From the NCBI RefSeq assembly GCF_031432425.1, contig NZ_JAVKPH010000009.1, forward strand, positions 1 through 64,000: DNA of 64,000 bases, read 5' to 3'. This document shows positions 27,734-36,068 of this stretch, piece after piece. Every line of letters starts with the position of its first letter. The first letter of the stretch is position 1. This stretch comes from Ruixingdingia sedimenti (lineage in GTDB: Bacteria; Pseudomonadota; Alphaproteobacteria; Rhodobacterales; Rhodobacteraceae). The position numbers and the translations under genes are program-made. The notes below the pieces were generated by a model. That model saw only the letters and a program-made list of their open reading frames with translations. It did not search any database and was not told where the DNA came from.

Positions 27734-27950
27734 GCTTCCTTTCGCCTGCATTTGGGGAAACCAGGCGCGAAAGGTTTTGCGGCCGGGCATGCAACGATAT
27801 GCGCCGCATGTCCGACCCCGGGCGAGCCCGGTTGCGCGGCACCAGCCTGAAATACGCGCCGATGCGTTGCCTGCTCCCTTGGCCAAGCCAACACTCACGG
27901 AACGGTTGCATGATGCAGGAGGACGTTACGTCAGGGTAGTAAGGGATTCC

Positions 27951-28766
27951 TTACCTTGCCATGTTCTGCGGTGCAGCGGGGTGGGGTGCGGCGAAAATAT
28001 GGTTCATCATCGCGGCCTTGGCTACCGCATGGGCGGTGGTTTCCACATCCAGCGCCTCGCGCGCCAGCCGCAGGTGCTTTTCCACCATCGCGGGGGAAAT
28101 CTGCATGATCTGGGCGATGTCCTGCGTCGTCTTGCCCTCTGCCACCCATTCCAGCGTCTCGCGCTGGCGCGGGCTCAGCGGGCGGCGCTGGATGGCGAAG
28201 GGCAGGTGGGTGATGCGCAGATGGGTGACGGTGCAGATGGTGTGGATCTCTTCGCCCTTTTCGGCCCAGACCGCATCCACCGCGTCCTGATCGAGCCCCG
28301 CCCGCGCCGTCAGCGCCATGGCGCCCTTGCCGCGGGGCACGAGGTCGGGAAAGCTGACGGTATAGCCCGCGGTCAGGCCGATGGCGCGGGCCTGATCCAT
28401 CGCCGCGATCTCGTCCGATGACAGCAGGCCCGCGGCGCGTTGCTCGGCGCTCCACCGCCAGGATTGCGCGCCGGTGTTCTGCATCGCCCACCGGAACATG
28501 GGCGAGCGCATCAGCTGGCTCATCTCGCCTTCGCGCCGGGGCCGGCCGAGGCTGTGATTCGACAGAAAGATCGCGTCCGAGGTATCGACGGCGGACCCGT
28601 CGCGCAGGAAGCGGCTGAAACCATAGGTCACGCGGTCGAAGCCATAGGCGGCCATACGGGTCAGATGCAGTTGCCACAGTTCTTCGGGACTGCGCGCCTC
28701 GGCCACGCGCTGCATATGGGCCAGAGCACTGGTCACTGCGTTCCGTCCTGTCTTTCGCCCGGGCAC
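27951..28766 (-). CDS. LuxR-family transcriptional regulator (solo)
   Basis: This 271-residue protein has an N-terminal autoinducer-binding-type domain (about 25-190) and a C-terminal LuxR helix-turn-helix (about 204-262, LSPRQRETLEWVAEGKTTQD with the recognition region ISPAMVEKHLRLA). No luxI-type synthase is nearby, so it is a solo or responds to a signal made elsewhere. I chose the GTG at 28766 because GGAGGG lies 7 bases before it; a second GTG at 28736 would make it 10 residues shorter. The ligand cannot be predicted with confidence. Confidence 0.88.
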   Translation of the reverse strand: MPGRKTGRNAVTSALAHMQRVAEARSPEELWQLHLTRMAAYGFDRVTYGFSRFLRDGSAVDTSDAIFLSNHSLGRPRREGEMSQLMRSPMFRWAMQNTGAQSWRWSAEQRAAGLLSSDEIAAMDQARAIGLTAGYTVSFPDLVPRGKGAMALTARAGLDQDAVDAVWAEKGEEIHTICTVTHLRITHLPFAIQRRPLSPRQRETLEWVAEGKTTQDIAQIMQISPAMVEKHLRLAREALDVETTAHAVAKAAMMNHIFAAPHPAAPQNMAR

Positions 28767-28840
28767 AGCCCCACCCTCCGGGCGCGGGGCCCGAAGCGGT
28801 CAAGGTCGGCATGCCGGTTATCACCGTTTCCCCGACGCGG

Positions 28841-28870
28841 ACTATACAGCGCCGCCCCGCCGGCTGTCGA
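28841..28870 (-). promoter_or_regulatory. probable luxR promoter
   Basis: Read leftwards, TCGACA (28870-28865) and TATAGT (28846-28841) are 18 bases apart. Both hexamers are one or two changes from consensus. Transcription would start near 28834, giving a leader of about 70 bases. Confidence 0.5.
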
Positions 28871-28888
28871 GGCGGCAATGTCGCGCGG

Positions 28889-30649
28889 TCAGCCGGTCCT
28901 GCGCCGGGCGGTGTCGCGCCGCGTGGCGGCATGGGTCTGCGCCGTCAGGTCGGGGGCCAGCCGCAGCATCGCGTCGTACTGGGTCAGGAACACCTCGCCC
29001 GTCAGATCCTCCAGGAAATGCGAGCGTTTCAGCCGGTCCATCACCGGGCCCTTGACCTCCGACAGATGCAGGGCCACGCCGGAATCGCGCAGCATGGCGT
29101 TGATCGCCTCGAGGCTTTCCAGCGCCGAGGTGTCGATGTCGTTCACCGCCGGGCACATCAGCACCACATGGCGCAGCGCCGGGTTGCGGGCGACGGCGCC
29201 GTAGATCGTATCCTCCAGAAACCGGGCGTTGGGGAAATAGAGGCTCTCGTCCACCCGGATGGTCAGCACCTCGGGCGCGGTGACGACCTCGTGCCGGTCG
29301 ATATTGCGGAAATGTTCCGTCCCCGGGACCTGACCCACCACCGCGACATGGGGCCGCGAGGTACGGTAGAGATGCAGCAGCAGCGACAGCGCCACCCCGG
29401 CAATGATCCCCGCCTCCACCCCCAGACCGAGCGTGACCAGGATCGTCGCCGCCATCGCCGCGAAATCGGTGCGCGAATAGGCCCAGGTGCGGCGCAGCGC
29501 GCCCGGATCCACAAGGCTGAGGACCGCGACGATGATCGTGGCGGCCAGCGTCGCCTTGGGCAGGAAGAACAGGAGCGGCGTCAGGAACAGCGTGGCCAGC
29601 GCCATGCCCACCGCCGTATAGGCCCCGGCGGCGGGCGTTTCGGCCCCGGCATCGAAATTCACCACCGACCGCGCAAATCCCCCCGTGACCGGAAACCCGC
29701 CCGACACCGCAGAGCCGATATTGGCCGCGCCGAGGGCGATCAGTTCCTGATCCGGGTCGATGCGCTGGCGCCGCTTGGCGGCCAGTGTCTGCGCAACCGA
29801 AATCGTCTCGACATAGCCGACGATGGCAATCAGCAGCGCCGGAACGGCGAGGCGCAGCCACAATTCCGGGTCCAGCGGGGGCAGGGCGGGCACGGGCAGG
29901 CCCTGCGGCACCTCGCCCACGATGGCGACGCCCTGGCCATGCAGCCCCAGACCCCAGGTGGCCAGCGTCGTCGCCGCCACCGCGAACACCGGCGCCGCCC
30001 GCGCGATCACCCCCGCCGGCAGATCCGCCAGCCCGCGCGCGCGCAGCCATCCCTTCATCCGGCTGCGCGCCCAGTAAAGGAACAGCGTGGCCGGTGCGCC
30101 GATCGCCAGCGTGATCCAGTTGATGCCGCCGAGCCCCGACAGGATGTTGCGCGCCAGTTCCACCAGCGTATGCCCGCCCGCGCCGATCCCCAGAAGATGC
30201 GGCACTTGCCCCGCCGCGATGATCAGCCCCGAGGCGCTGATGAAGCCCGAAATCACCGGATGGCTGAGGAAATTGGCGATGAACCCGAGCCGCAGCAGCC
30301 CCATCGCCACCAGCATCAGCCCCGACAGCGCCGCCAGCGCCACCGCCGCGCCCAGATATTCGGGCGTGCCCTGCGCCGTGAACTGCCCGACCGCGGCCGC
30401 CGTCATCAGCGATGCCACCGCCACCGGCCCGACCGCCAGCGCCCGCGCGGTGCCGAACACGGCATAGATCACCAAGGGCGCGATGGAGGCATAAAGCCCC
30501 ACCTCCGCCGGCAGCCCCGCCAGCAGCGCATAGGCCAGCGACTGCGGGATCAGCATGATGGTGACGATCAGCGCCGCCAGCAGGTCGTTCATCAGGGTCT
30601 GGCGGGTATATGTCCTGCCCCAGTCCAGAATCGGAAAATATTTTTGCAT
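28889..30649 (-). CDS. SulP-family anion transporter with STAS domain
   Basis: This 586-residue inner-membrane protein has the SulP core: the signature LLAALIVTIMLIPQSLAYALLAGLPAEVGLYAS at about 23-55, about 12-14 membrane segments up to residue 425, and a cytoplasmic STAS domain at about 440-560. SulP members carry sulfate, bicarbonate, chloride or dicarboxylates; the substrate here is unknown. No carbonic anhydrase is fused or adjacent. It has its own probable promoter and is followed on the same strand by luxR after 122 bases. Confidence 0.92.
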   Translation of the reverse strand: MQKYFPILDWGRTYTRQTLMNDLLAALIVTIMLIPQSLAYALLAGLPAEVGLYASIAPLVIYAVFGTARALAVGPVAVASLMTAAAVGQFTAQGTPEYLGAAVALAALSGLMLVAMGLLRLGFIANFLSHPVISGFISASGLIIAAGQVPHLLGIGAGGHTLVELARNILSGLGGINWITLAIGAPATLFLYWARSRMKGWLRARGLADLPAGVIARAAPVFAVAATTLATWGLGLHGQGVAIVGEVPQGLPVPALPPLDPELWLRLAVPALLIAIVGYVETISVAQTLAAKRRQRIDPDQELIALGAANIGSAVSGGFPVTGGFARSVVNFDAGAETPAAGAYTAVGMALATLFLTPLLFFLPKATLAATIIVAVLSLVDPGALRRTWAYSRTDFAAMAATILVTLGLGVEAGIIAGVALSLLLHLYRTSRPHVAVVGQVPGTEHFRNIDRHEVVTAPEVLTIRVDESLYFPNARFLEDTIYGAVARNPALRHVVLMCPAVNDIDTSALESLEAINAMLRDSGVALHLSEVKGPVMDRLKRSHFLEDLTGEVFLTQYDAMLRLAPDLTAQTHAATRRDTARRRTG

Positions 30650-30676
30650 CGCTGCGCCTGTTAAGCGGACAGCTTC

Positions 30677-30704
30677 TTCATATCATCCGAAACATACATT
30701 TCAA
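30677..30704 (-). promoter_or_regulatory. probable sulP promoter
   Basis: Read leftwards, TTGAAA (30704-30699) and TATGAA (30682-30677) are 16 bases apart, about 28 bases before the sulP ATG. The surrounding sequence is AT-rich for this genome. Confidence 0.5.
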
Positions 30705-30747
30705 GATGCGAATATGTTTGCGGGGCAGGTCTGGGGTAGGGGGCGTG

Positions 30748-31446
30748 TCAGGGCGCGCCGCGTGCGACCTCTGCGGCGGCGCGGATGGCGCGGATGCGGG
30801 CGCCATAGCCCTCGGGCGCCGCGACCGACCCGGCCGAGAACACCGCAGAGCCCGCCACCAGCACATCCGCCCCCGCGGCGGCGACCAAGGGCGCGGTGTC
30901 CTCGGTGATGCCGCCGTCGATCTCGATATGGATCGGGCGGTCGCCGATCATGGCGCGCAAGGAACGGATCTTATCTATCTGGGAATGAATGAATTTCTGC
31001 CCGCCGAAGCCGGGGTTGACGGTCATCACGCAAACGAGGTCGATCATGTCCAGCAGATGCGCCACGGCGTCGATCCCGGTGCCGGGGTTGATCGCAAGGC
31101 CCGCCTTTTTCCCTGTGGCACGAATGGCTTGCAGCGTGCGGTGGATGTGCGGCCCGGCCTCCAGATGCGCGGTGATGATATCGGCGCCGGCGCTGGCGAA
31201 AGCCTCGATATAGGGGTCCACCGGGGCGATCATCAGATGCACATCCATCACGCCGCGCACATGCGGCCGGATCGCACGGCACATCTGCGGGCCGAAGGTG
31301 ATGTTGGGCACGAAATGGCCATCCATCACATCGACATGGATCCAGTCGGCGCCCTGATCCTCGACCGCGCGACATTCGGCCCCGAAGGCGGCGAAATCGG
31401 CGGCGAGGATCGAAGGCGCGATCCTGATGCGGCGGTCGAAGGTCAT
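30748..31446 (-). CDS. rpe: ribulose-phosphate 3-epimerase
   Basis: Rpe interconverts ribulose 5-phosphate and xylulose 5-phosphate in the pentose phosphate and Calvin pathways. The 232-residue TIM-barrel shows IAPSILAADF near residue 9, the metal/catalytic segment HVDVMDGHFVPNITFG near 37, VHLMI, and MTVNPGFGGQ near 140. The ATG at 31446 (MTFDRRIRIAPSIL) fits the family. No Calvin-cycle gene is adjacent. Upstream lies an AT-rich stretch at about 31540-31570 that could hold its promoter. Confidence 0.97.
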   Translation of the reverse strand: MTFDRRIRIAPSILAADFAAFGAECRAVEDQGADWIHVDVMDGHFVPNITFGPQMCRAIRPHVRGVMDVHLMIAPVDPYIEAFASAGADIITAHLEAGPHIHRTLQAIRATGKKAGLAINPGTGIDAVAHLLDMIDLVCVMTVNPGFGGQKFIHSQIDKIRSLRAMIGDRPIHIEIDGGITEDTAPLVAAAGADVLVAGSAVFSAGSVAAPEGYGARIRAIRAAAEVARGAP

Positions 31447-31594
31447 GCGGTCCTCGCGGGTCAAGGGATGGCGGCGGTCTAGCGCGAAGGGGGGCACGGG
31501 TAAAGCCCGGGTTTGCGGGGGGCGAGCGGATCTGCAGAGGTATAATTTTTACATAATACCGATTATGCGTCTTTCATCCACCAATCCCCGCCCC

Positions 31595-32629
31595 TCATCC
31601 CGCCGGCAGCAGCACCGTGAACCGGCTGCCCTTGCCCTTTTCGCTTTCGATCTTCAGCCGCCCCCGGTGGCGCTGGACGATGTGCTTGACGATCGCCAGC
31701 CCCAGGCCCGTGCCGCCTTTCTCGCGCGAGCGGTGGTCGTCGGCGCGGTAGAAGCGTTCGGTCAGCCGTGGCAGGTGGATCGCGGCGATGCCTTCGCCGA
31801 AATCGGTGACGCTGATGCGTACCGCCGGGCCGCCGAGGGCCGCCACGTCGGTGCGGACGATCTCGATGTCCACCCGTTTGCCCGCGCCGCCGTATTTGAT
31901 CGCGTTCTCGATCAGGTTTTGCAGCACCTGGGTGATCTGGTCGGCGTCGGCCGGCACCTCCACCCGTTCCGGCGCCGTCAGTGCCAGATCCACCCCGCCG
32001 GCCGCCGCCACGCCGCGCAGCGTGGCGACCGCGCCCTGGGCCAGCCCCACGACATCCACCCGCTGCGAAGGGCGCACGCGTTCCTCCGCCTCGACCTTGC
32101 CGAGCGACAGCAGATCCGCGATCAGCCGGTTCATCCGCGTCGCCTCGCGCTCCATGATCGTCAGGAACCGCAGCCGCGCTGCCGGGTCGTCGCGCGCGGC
32201 GCCTTTCAGCGTCTCGATGAAGCCCAGAAGCGCGGTCAGCGGCGTGCGCAGCTCATGGCTGACATTGGCGACGAAATCGCGGCGCATCGCATGGGCCTGT
32301 TCGATTTCCGACATGTCCTCGAAGGCGAGGCTGACGCCTTCGCCCGCCAGCGGCGTGACCAGCACGCGATAGATCGTGTCGCGGCTCGGCCCGGTGACGA
32401 CGAGGCGGATCCGCTGCGCGCCCTGCCCGGCCAGCGCGCGTTCGACCGCGGCGACCAGTTCTGGCTGGCGCAGCGCGGTGGTGTAGTGGCGGCCTGCGGC
32501 ATCCGCCCCCACCAGCGCGGCGGCGGGGGCGTTGGCGCGGCGGATGCGGGCGTCGGGGCCCAGAACCACCAGCGGCAGCGGCACGCCCTCCAGCAGCGCG
32601 GCCGGCAGGTCGGGGGTCTGCCCGCTCAT
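31595..32629 (-). CDS. soluble PhoR-like histidine kinase
   Basis: This 343-residue kinase has a PAS domain (about 10-105), a HisKA domain with the phospho-acceptor in DFVANVSHELRTPLTALLGF near 122, and an ATPase domain with NLIENAIKYGG, DFGEGI and GTGLGLAIVKHI. The sequence is closest in style to PhoR, the phosphate sensor, but the N-terminal membrane helices of PhoR are absent, so it should be cytoplasmic. No phoB, pst or phoU gene is in the window. It is divergent from a receiver-like protein gene. Confidence 0.88.
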   Translation of the reverse strand: MSGQTPDLPAALLEGVPLPLVVLGPDARIRRANAPAAALVGADAAGRHYTTALRQPELVAAVERALAGQGAQRIRLVVTGPSRDTIYRVLVTPLAGEGVSLAFEDMSEIEQAHAMRRDFVANVSHELRTPLTALLGFIETLKGAARDDPAARLRFLTIMEREATRMNRLIADLLSLGKVEAEERVRPSQRVDVVGLAQGAVATLRGVAAAGGVDLALTAPERVEVPADADQITQVLQNLIENAIKYGGAGKRVDIEIVRTDVAALGGPAVRISVTDFGEGIAAIHLPRLTERFYRADDHRSREKGGTGLGLAIVKHIVQRHRGRLKIESEKGKGSRFTVLLPAG

Positions 32630-32748
32630 GCCTGCACGCTGACGCAGGGGCAACCGCCGGACGGCGATGGAGCCGCTTGCCATCGGGCAAGGTGCTTTGT
32701 AACCTCCGCGCGGGTTTTGAAACGGATCTGCGGAAATGGCGCGCCGGG

Positions 32749-33132
32749 ATGGGTTGGCATGGCAATTCGGGGCGCGCTGAGGTGGTGATCACGCAGGGAA
32801 CGGCGCTGGCGATCGAGGTGCGCAACGCGCAATCCATCGTTTCGGCCTATGTGCCCCATTACGCGCTGGTCCTGACCCGCTTTGCCGCGCTGGATGCGGC
32901 GATGCTGGCGCGGGTGCAGCCCGATTGCGTGCTGTTTCCGCTGTTCGGGCCCAGTTTCGATGCGCATCAGGTGCTGGAACGGCTGCATGGCCTGCGGTTC
33001 CAGGGCACGGCCTGCGTGCTGACGCCGCATCTGCCCGCACCGCAGATGGTGCTGGAGGAGTTGCGGCGGCTGGCCGGGGCGCGGGATCTGACGCTGATGG
33101 AATTTCCCGCCCCCGGGCCGACGCAGCCCTGA
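32749..33132 (+). CDS. receiver-like protein of unknown function
   Basis: This 127-residue protein has no assignment I can make firmly. Its middle, VQPDCVLFPLFGPSFDAHQVLERL, lines up with the beta3-alpha3 part of response-regulator receivers (pattern PDlVLLDLxLPxxDGxxVLxxL), but Pro stands where the phospho-acceptor Asp should be. TACVLTPH resembles the conserved beta4 Thr strand. It may be a degenerate receiver or an unrelated alpha/beta protein. I chose the ATG at 32749; a TTG at 32677 would add 24 residues. It faces a histidine kinase gene and is convergent with the carbonic anhydrase gene. Confidence 0.65.
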   Translation: MGWHGNSGRAEVVITQGTALAIEVRNAQSIVSAYVPHYALVLTRFAALDAAMLARVQPDCVLFPLFGPSFDAHQVLERLHGLRFQGTACVLTPHLPAPQMVLEELRRLAGARDLTLMEFPAPGPTQP

Positions 33133-33136
33133 GGGT

Positions 33137-33661
33137 TCAGCGCGCGGCAAGGCCATCGCGGAACCGCCGCATGTTCGCCTGATAGCCCGCGGCCCCGCGC
33201 AGGATGCCCGCCTGCGCCGCCGCATCCAGCATGCGCACCACCTTGCCCGGCGCACCCAGGACCATGGCGCCGTCGGGGATCTCTTTCCCCTCGGTCACGA
33301 TGGCGCCGGCGCCGATCAGGCAGCCGCGGCCGATCTTCGCCCCGTTCATCACCACCGCCCCCATGCCCACCAGCGCGCCGTCGCCGATGGTGCAGCCGTG
33401 CAGGATCACCCGGTGGCCGATGGTGCAGTTTTCGCCGATGGTCAGCGGATAGCCCATGTCGGTGTGCAGCACGCAGTTTTCCTGCACGTTGGATCCCCGG
33501 CCGACCACGATTTCCTCGTTGTCGCCGCGCAGGGTGGCGCCGAACCAGACCGACGCGCCTTCCATCAGCACCACCTTGCCGATCACATTGGCGTCGGGGG
33601 CGACCCAGACGTCGCCGTTCGCGGGCAGGCGCGGTGCATGGCCGTCGAGTGCGTAGATCAT
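33137..33661 (-). CDS. gamma-class carbonic anhydrase-like protein
   Basis: This 174-residue protein is a left-handed beta-helix of the gamma carbonic anhydrase / PaaY family, made of hexapeptide repeats ([18 protein letters not shown] and so on). The three zinc-ligand His positions are present: His66 in VLHTDMG, His83 in IGHR and His88 in LHGC. It may hydrate CO2 or act as a scaffold; several family members are not active. Its ATG overlaps the gmk stop as ATGA, making it the third gene of yicC-gmk-this gene. Confidence 0.92.
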   Translation of the reverse strand: MIYALDGHAPRLPANGDVWVAPDANVIGKVVLMEGASVWFGATLRGDNEEIVVGRGSNVQENCVLHTDMGYPLTIGENCTIGHRVILHGCTIGDGALVGMGAVVMNGAKIGRGCLIGAGAIVTEGKEIPDGAMVLGAPGKVVRMLDAAAQAGILRGAAGYQANMRRFRDGLAAR

Positions 33662-34302
33662 TGGCGTTCCTCGAATTCGCGGTTCAGTCCCTTGACGAAA
33701 TCCACCAGCACCGGCTGTCGGTTGCGGCGCAGACGTTCGGCCGTGACGATGGCGCGCAGGTCGGCCGCCGCCGCATCCAGATCGGTGTTGACCAGCACGT
33801 AATCGTATTCGGCCCAGTGGCTGATCTCGTCGCGCGCGCGCGCCATGCGGCCGGCGATGACCTCGGCGCTGTCCTGCGCGCGGGCGTGCAGGCGGTATTC
33901 CAGCGCCGCGATCGAGGGCGGCAGGATGAACACCGACACGACCTCGGCCCCGAGGGCGGAGTTGCGGATCTGCTGCCCCCCCTGCCAGTCCACGTCGAAC
34001 AGCGTGTCGCGGCCGTCCAGCATCGCCTCTTCCACCGGGGCGCGGGGGGTGCCGTAGAGGTTTCCGAACACCTCTGCGTGTTCGAGCATCTGCCCCGCCG
34101 CCACCATCCCCTCGAACTCGTCGCGCGTTCGGAAATGGTATTCGCGCCCGTCAGCCTCGCCTGGCCGGGGGGCGCGGGTGGTGGCAGAGACCGAGAACCG
34201 GATCGTCGGGTCCCAGGTCATCAGCCGGTGCGCCAGCGTCGATTTCCCCGCCCCCGAGGGCGACGAGAGGATGAGAAGAAGGCCGCGCCGCTGCATGATC
34301 AT
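33658..34302 (-). CDS. gmk: guanylate kinase
   Basis: Gmk phosphorylates GMP to GDP. The 214-residue protein has the P-loop [10 protein letters not shown] (13-22), the GMP-binding segment [13 protein letters not shown] and YHF, and [11 protein letters not shown] near 103. Starts with an ATGA overlap with yicC, and an in-frame ATG two codons later (34296) is an alternative start. yicC-gmk is a widespread pair in bacteria. Length is normal. Confidence 0.96.
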   Translation of the reverse strand: MIMQRRGLLLILSSPSGAGKSTLAHRLMTWDPTIRFSVSATTRAPRPGEADGREYHFRTRDEFEGMVAAGQMLEHAEVFGNLYGTPRAPVEEAMLDGRDTLFDVDWQGGQQIRNSALGAEVVSVFILPPSIAALEYRLHARAQDSAEVIAGRMARARDEISHWAEYDYVLVNTDLDAAAADLRAIVTAERLRRNRQPVLVDFVKGLNREFEERQ

Positions 34303-35210
34303 TCCACGTTCTGAACCTGTTCGCGCATCTGGTCGATGATATGTTTGAGGTCAAGCCCGATCCGGGTCAGCGCCACCGCCTGCGCCTTGGAACACAAGGT
34401 GTTGGCCTCGCGGTTGAATTCCTGCATCAGGAAGTCGAGCTTGCGGCCCACCGGCCCGCCCTGCCCCAGCAGGCCGCGCGCGGCGGCGACATGGGCGTCG
34501 AGGCGGTCGAGTTCCTCGGTCACGTCCATCTTCACCGCGATCAGCGCCAGTTCCTGCGCCACGCGCGCCGGGTCGGCGCCGTCGGAATTTCCCAGCACGC
34601 GGGCGAGGTTTTCGCGCAAGGCATCGCCCATGCGGTCGCGCCGGGCCTCTGCCTCCACCCGCGCGGCGGCGACAAGGGCCGCGATGGCATCCAGTTGCCC
34701 GCCGATCACGCCCGCCAGCGCCGCGCCCTCTGCCGCGCGCATGGCGGTGAAATCGTCCAGCACCGGGCCGAGGTCGGCCAGCAGCGCCGCGCACAAGGCC
34801 GTCTGATCCTCGTCCTCCGCCCCGCCCAGTTCGGCCACGCCGCGCAGCGACAGCACCTCCGCCGCCGTGGGCGCGGCGACCGTCACCCCCGCCGCCTGCG
34901 CCTGCGCCGTCACCACGGCAAGCGCCGCCAGCGCCGACGACAGGCCCGCCGGGTTGACGCGCAGCCCCTCGCCCCCGCCCTCGCGGCTGATCTTCAGCGT
35001 CAGGGTGACATTGCCGCGCGCGATGCGGCGGGCGGCCTCGGCCCGCGCTGCGGTTTCCAGCCCCTCGATCGCCTCGGGCAGGCGCAGCCGCAGGTCGAGC
35101 CCCTTGCCGTTGACCGACCGCACCTCCCACCCCCAGCCAAGTCCGGCAAGCGCCCCCGCGCCCTGCCCGCGGCGGGCGGCAAATCCGGTCATCGACATCA
35201 GCGCGGTCAT
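34299..35210 (-). CDS. yicC: YicC family endoribonuclease
   Basis: YicC family proteins are endoribonucleases or RNase adaptors that affect small RNA stability in E. coli. The 303-residue protein has the N-terminal motif ALMSMTGFA, the [17 protein letters not shown] segment near 36, and the conserved C-terminus [20 protein letters not shown]. The ATG at 35210 gives the usual opening; an upstream extension of 12 codons looks non-coding. It is the first gene of yicC-gmk-carbonic anhydrase, all joined by ATGA overlaps. Confidence 0.93.
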   Translation of the reverse strand: MTALMSMTGFAARRGQGAGALAGLGWGWEVRSVNGKGLDLRLRLPEAIEGLETAARAEAARRIARGNVTLTLKISREGGGEGLRVNPAGLSSALAALAVVTAQAQAAGVTVAAPTAAEVLSLRGVAELGGAEDEDQTALCAALLADLGPVLDDFTAMRAAEGAALAGVIGGQLDAIAALVAAARVEAEARRDRMGDALRENLARVLGNSDGADPARVAQELALIAVKMDVTEELDRLDAHVAAARGLLGQGGPVGRKLDFLMQEFNREANTLCSKAQAVALTRIGLDLKHIIDQMREQVQNVE

Positions 35211-35380
35211 GGGCGGTCCTCGTGCAGTGCAGGTGCAGCAGACCACATCGCGCGCCCGGGCGAAAGCCCCGGGGATTCACCAATTGCGCAGAATCCCCGC
35301 CACCCTGCGCCGGGCGGGTGTATGTTAACGCCCGGGTAACGATTGCTGTGGCAGGATTAACCTTGCGGCGGGGGGATGCG

Positions 35381-36064
35381 ATGGGGAAAGGGATCGGCGA
35401 TGTGGTCACGCTCTGGGGCGGTGCGGGGATGAACGCCCTGCCCCCGCCCGAATTCGCGCAGCTTCGCGGCTATTGGGAAGGGTTGCGCCCCGCCCGCGGC
35501 CTGCCGCGCCGCGCCGACATCGACCCGCGCGGCATTGCCGCGATCCTCGACCGGGTGCTGCTGGTCGAACGCATCGCGCCGGGCCATGCGCGGATCCGGC
35601 TGGCGGGGATGCGGGCCTGCGATCTTCTGGGGATGGAACTGCGCGGCATGCCGCTGTCGGCGCTGGTGCTGCCGGGGTCGCGCCCGGGTTTCGCCACCGC
35701 GCTGGAATCGGTGTTCGCCACCCCCGCCATCGGCGATTTCACGTTCGAGGGCGAAAGGGGTCTTGCCCGCCCGGCGCTGTCGGCCCGGCTGCTGCTGTTG
35801 CCGGTGACGGGCCAGTCGGGCGCGCCCGACCGCGCGCTTGCCTGTCTGGCGTGCGAGGGGCAGGCCGGCCGCGCCCCGCGCCGTCTGGGCCTGCTGCGCG
35901 CGACCCATGCGCCGATCCCGGGGCTGGCGCCCCTGCCCGCGCCCGTATCCACGCCCGTACCCTCGCCCGTACCCTCGCCGGTGCCGGGGCTGGCCGAACC
36001 GCCCGCCGCCTTCACCCCCGCCCCCGGCCGCCCGCATCTGCGGCTGGTCGGGCGCGGGGACTAG
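35381..36064 (+). CDS. PAS_5 (DUF1457-type) domain protein
   Basis: This 227-residue protein has an N-terminal PAS-like domain of the type common in Rhodobacterales (motifs LPRRADIDPRGIAAILDRV and AGMRACDLLGMELRGMPLSALVLPG). No output domain is attached. The C-terminal 60 residues are Pro-rich with a tandem repeat (PVSTPVPSPVPSPVPG), encoded by 12-base units at about 35940-35985. It ends HLRLVGRGD, a tail I associate with the family. Function is unknown. It is divergent from yicC and convergent with aroG, four bases apart. Confidence 0.82.
   Translation: MGKGIGDVVTLWGGAGMNALPPPEFAQLRGYWEGLRPARGLPRRADIDPRGIAAILDRVLLVERIAPGHARIRLAGMRACDLLGMELRGMPLSALVLPGSRPGFATALESVFATPAIGDFTFEGERGLARPALSARLLLLPVTGQSGAPDRALACLACEGQAGRAPRRLGLLRATHAPIPGLAPLPAPVSTPVPSPVPSPVPGLAEPPAAFTPAPGRPHLRLVGRGD
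35937..35985 (+). repeat. 12-base tandem repeat inside PAS gene
   Basis: Units of the form GCCCGTACCCTC recur about four times with changes toward both ends, encoding Pro-Val-Pro-Ser steps. The unit keeps the reading frame, so copy-number change would lengthen or shorten the linker by four residues. Confidence 0.7.
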
Positions 36065-36068
36065 CGGA

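Noticed and set aside
27642..27911. 89-codon minus-strand frame downstream of luxR
   Set aside because: It overlaps two hairpins and the convergent lipoprotein gene and has no recognisable motif. A structured untranslated region is a better reading.
27660..27950. A tRNA gene or attachment site in the low-GC islet
   Set aside because: No cloverleaf or conserved T-loop (GGTTCGA) sequence was found there or in other gaps of the window.
33137..36064. A carbon-fixation cluster, because rpe, carbonic anhydrase and a SulP transporter are all near
   Set aside because: They are on separate transcripts with unrelated neighbours, and no Rubisco, phosphoribulokinase or carboxysome gene is present.
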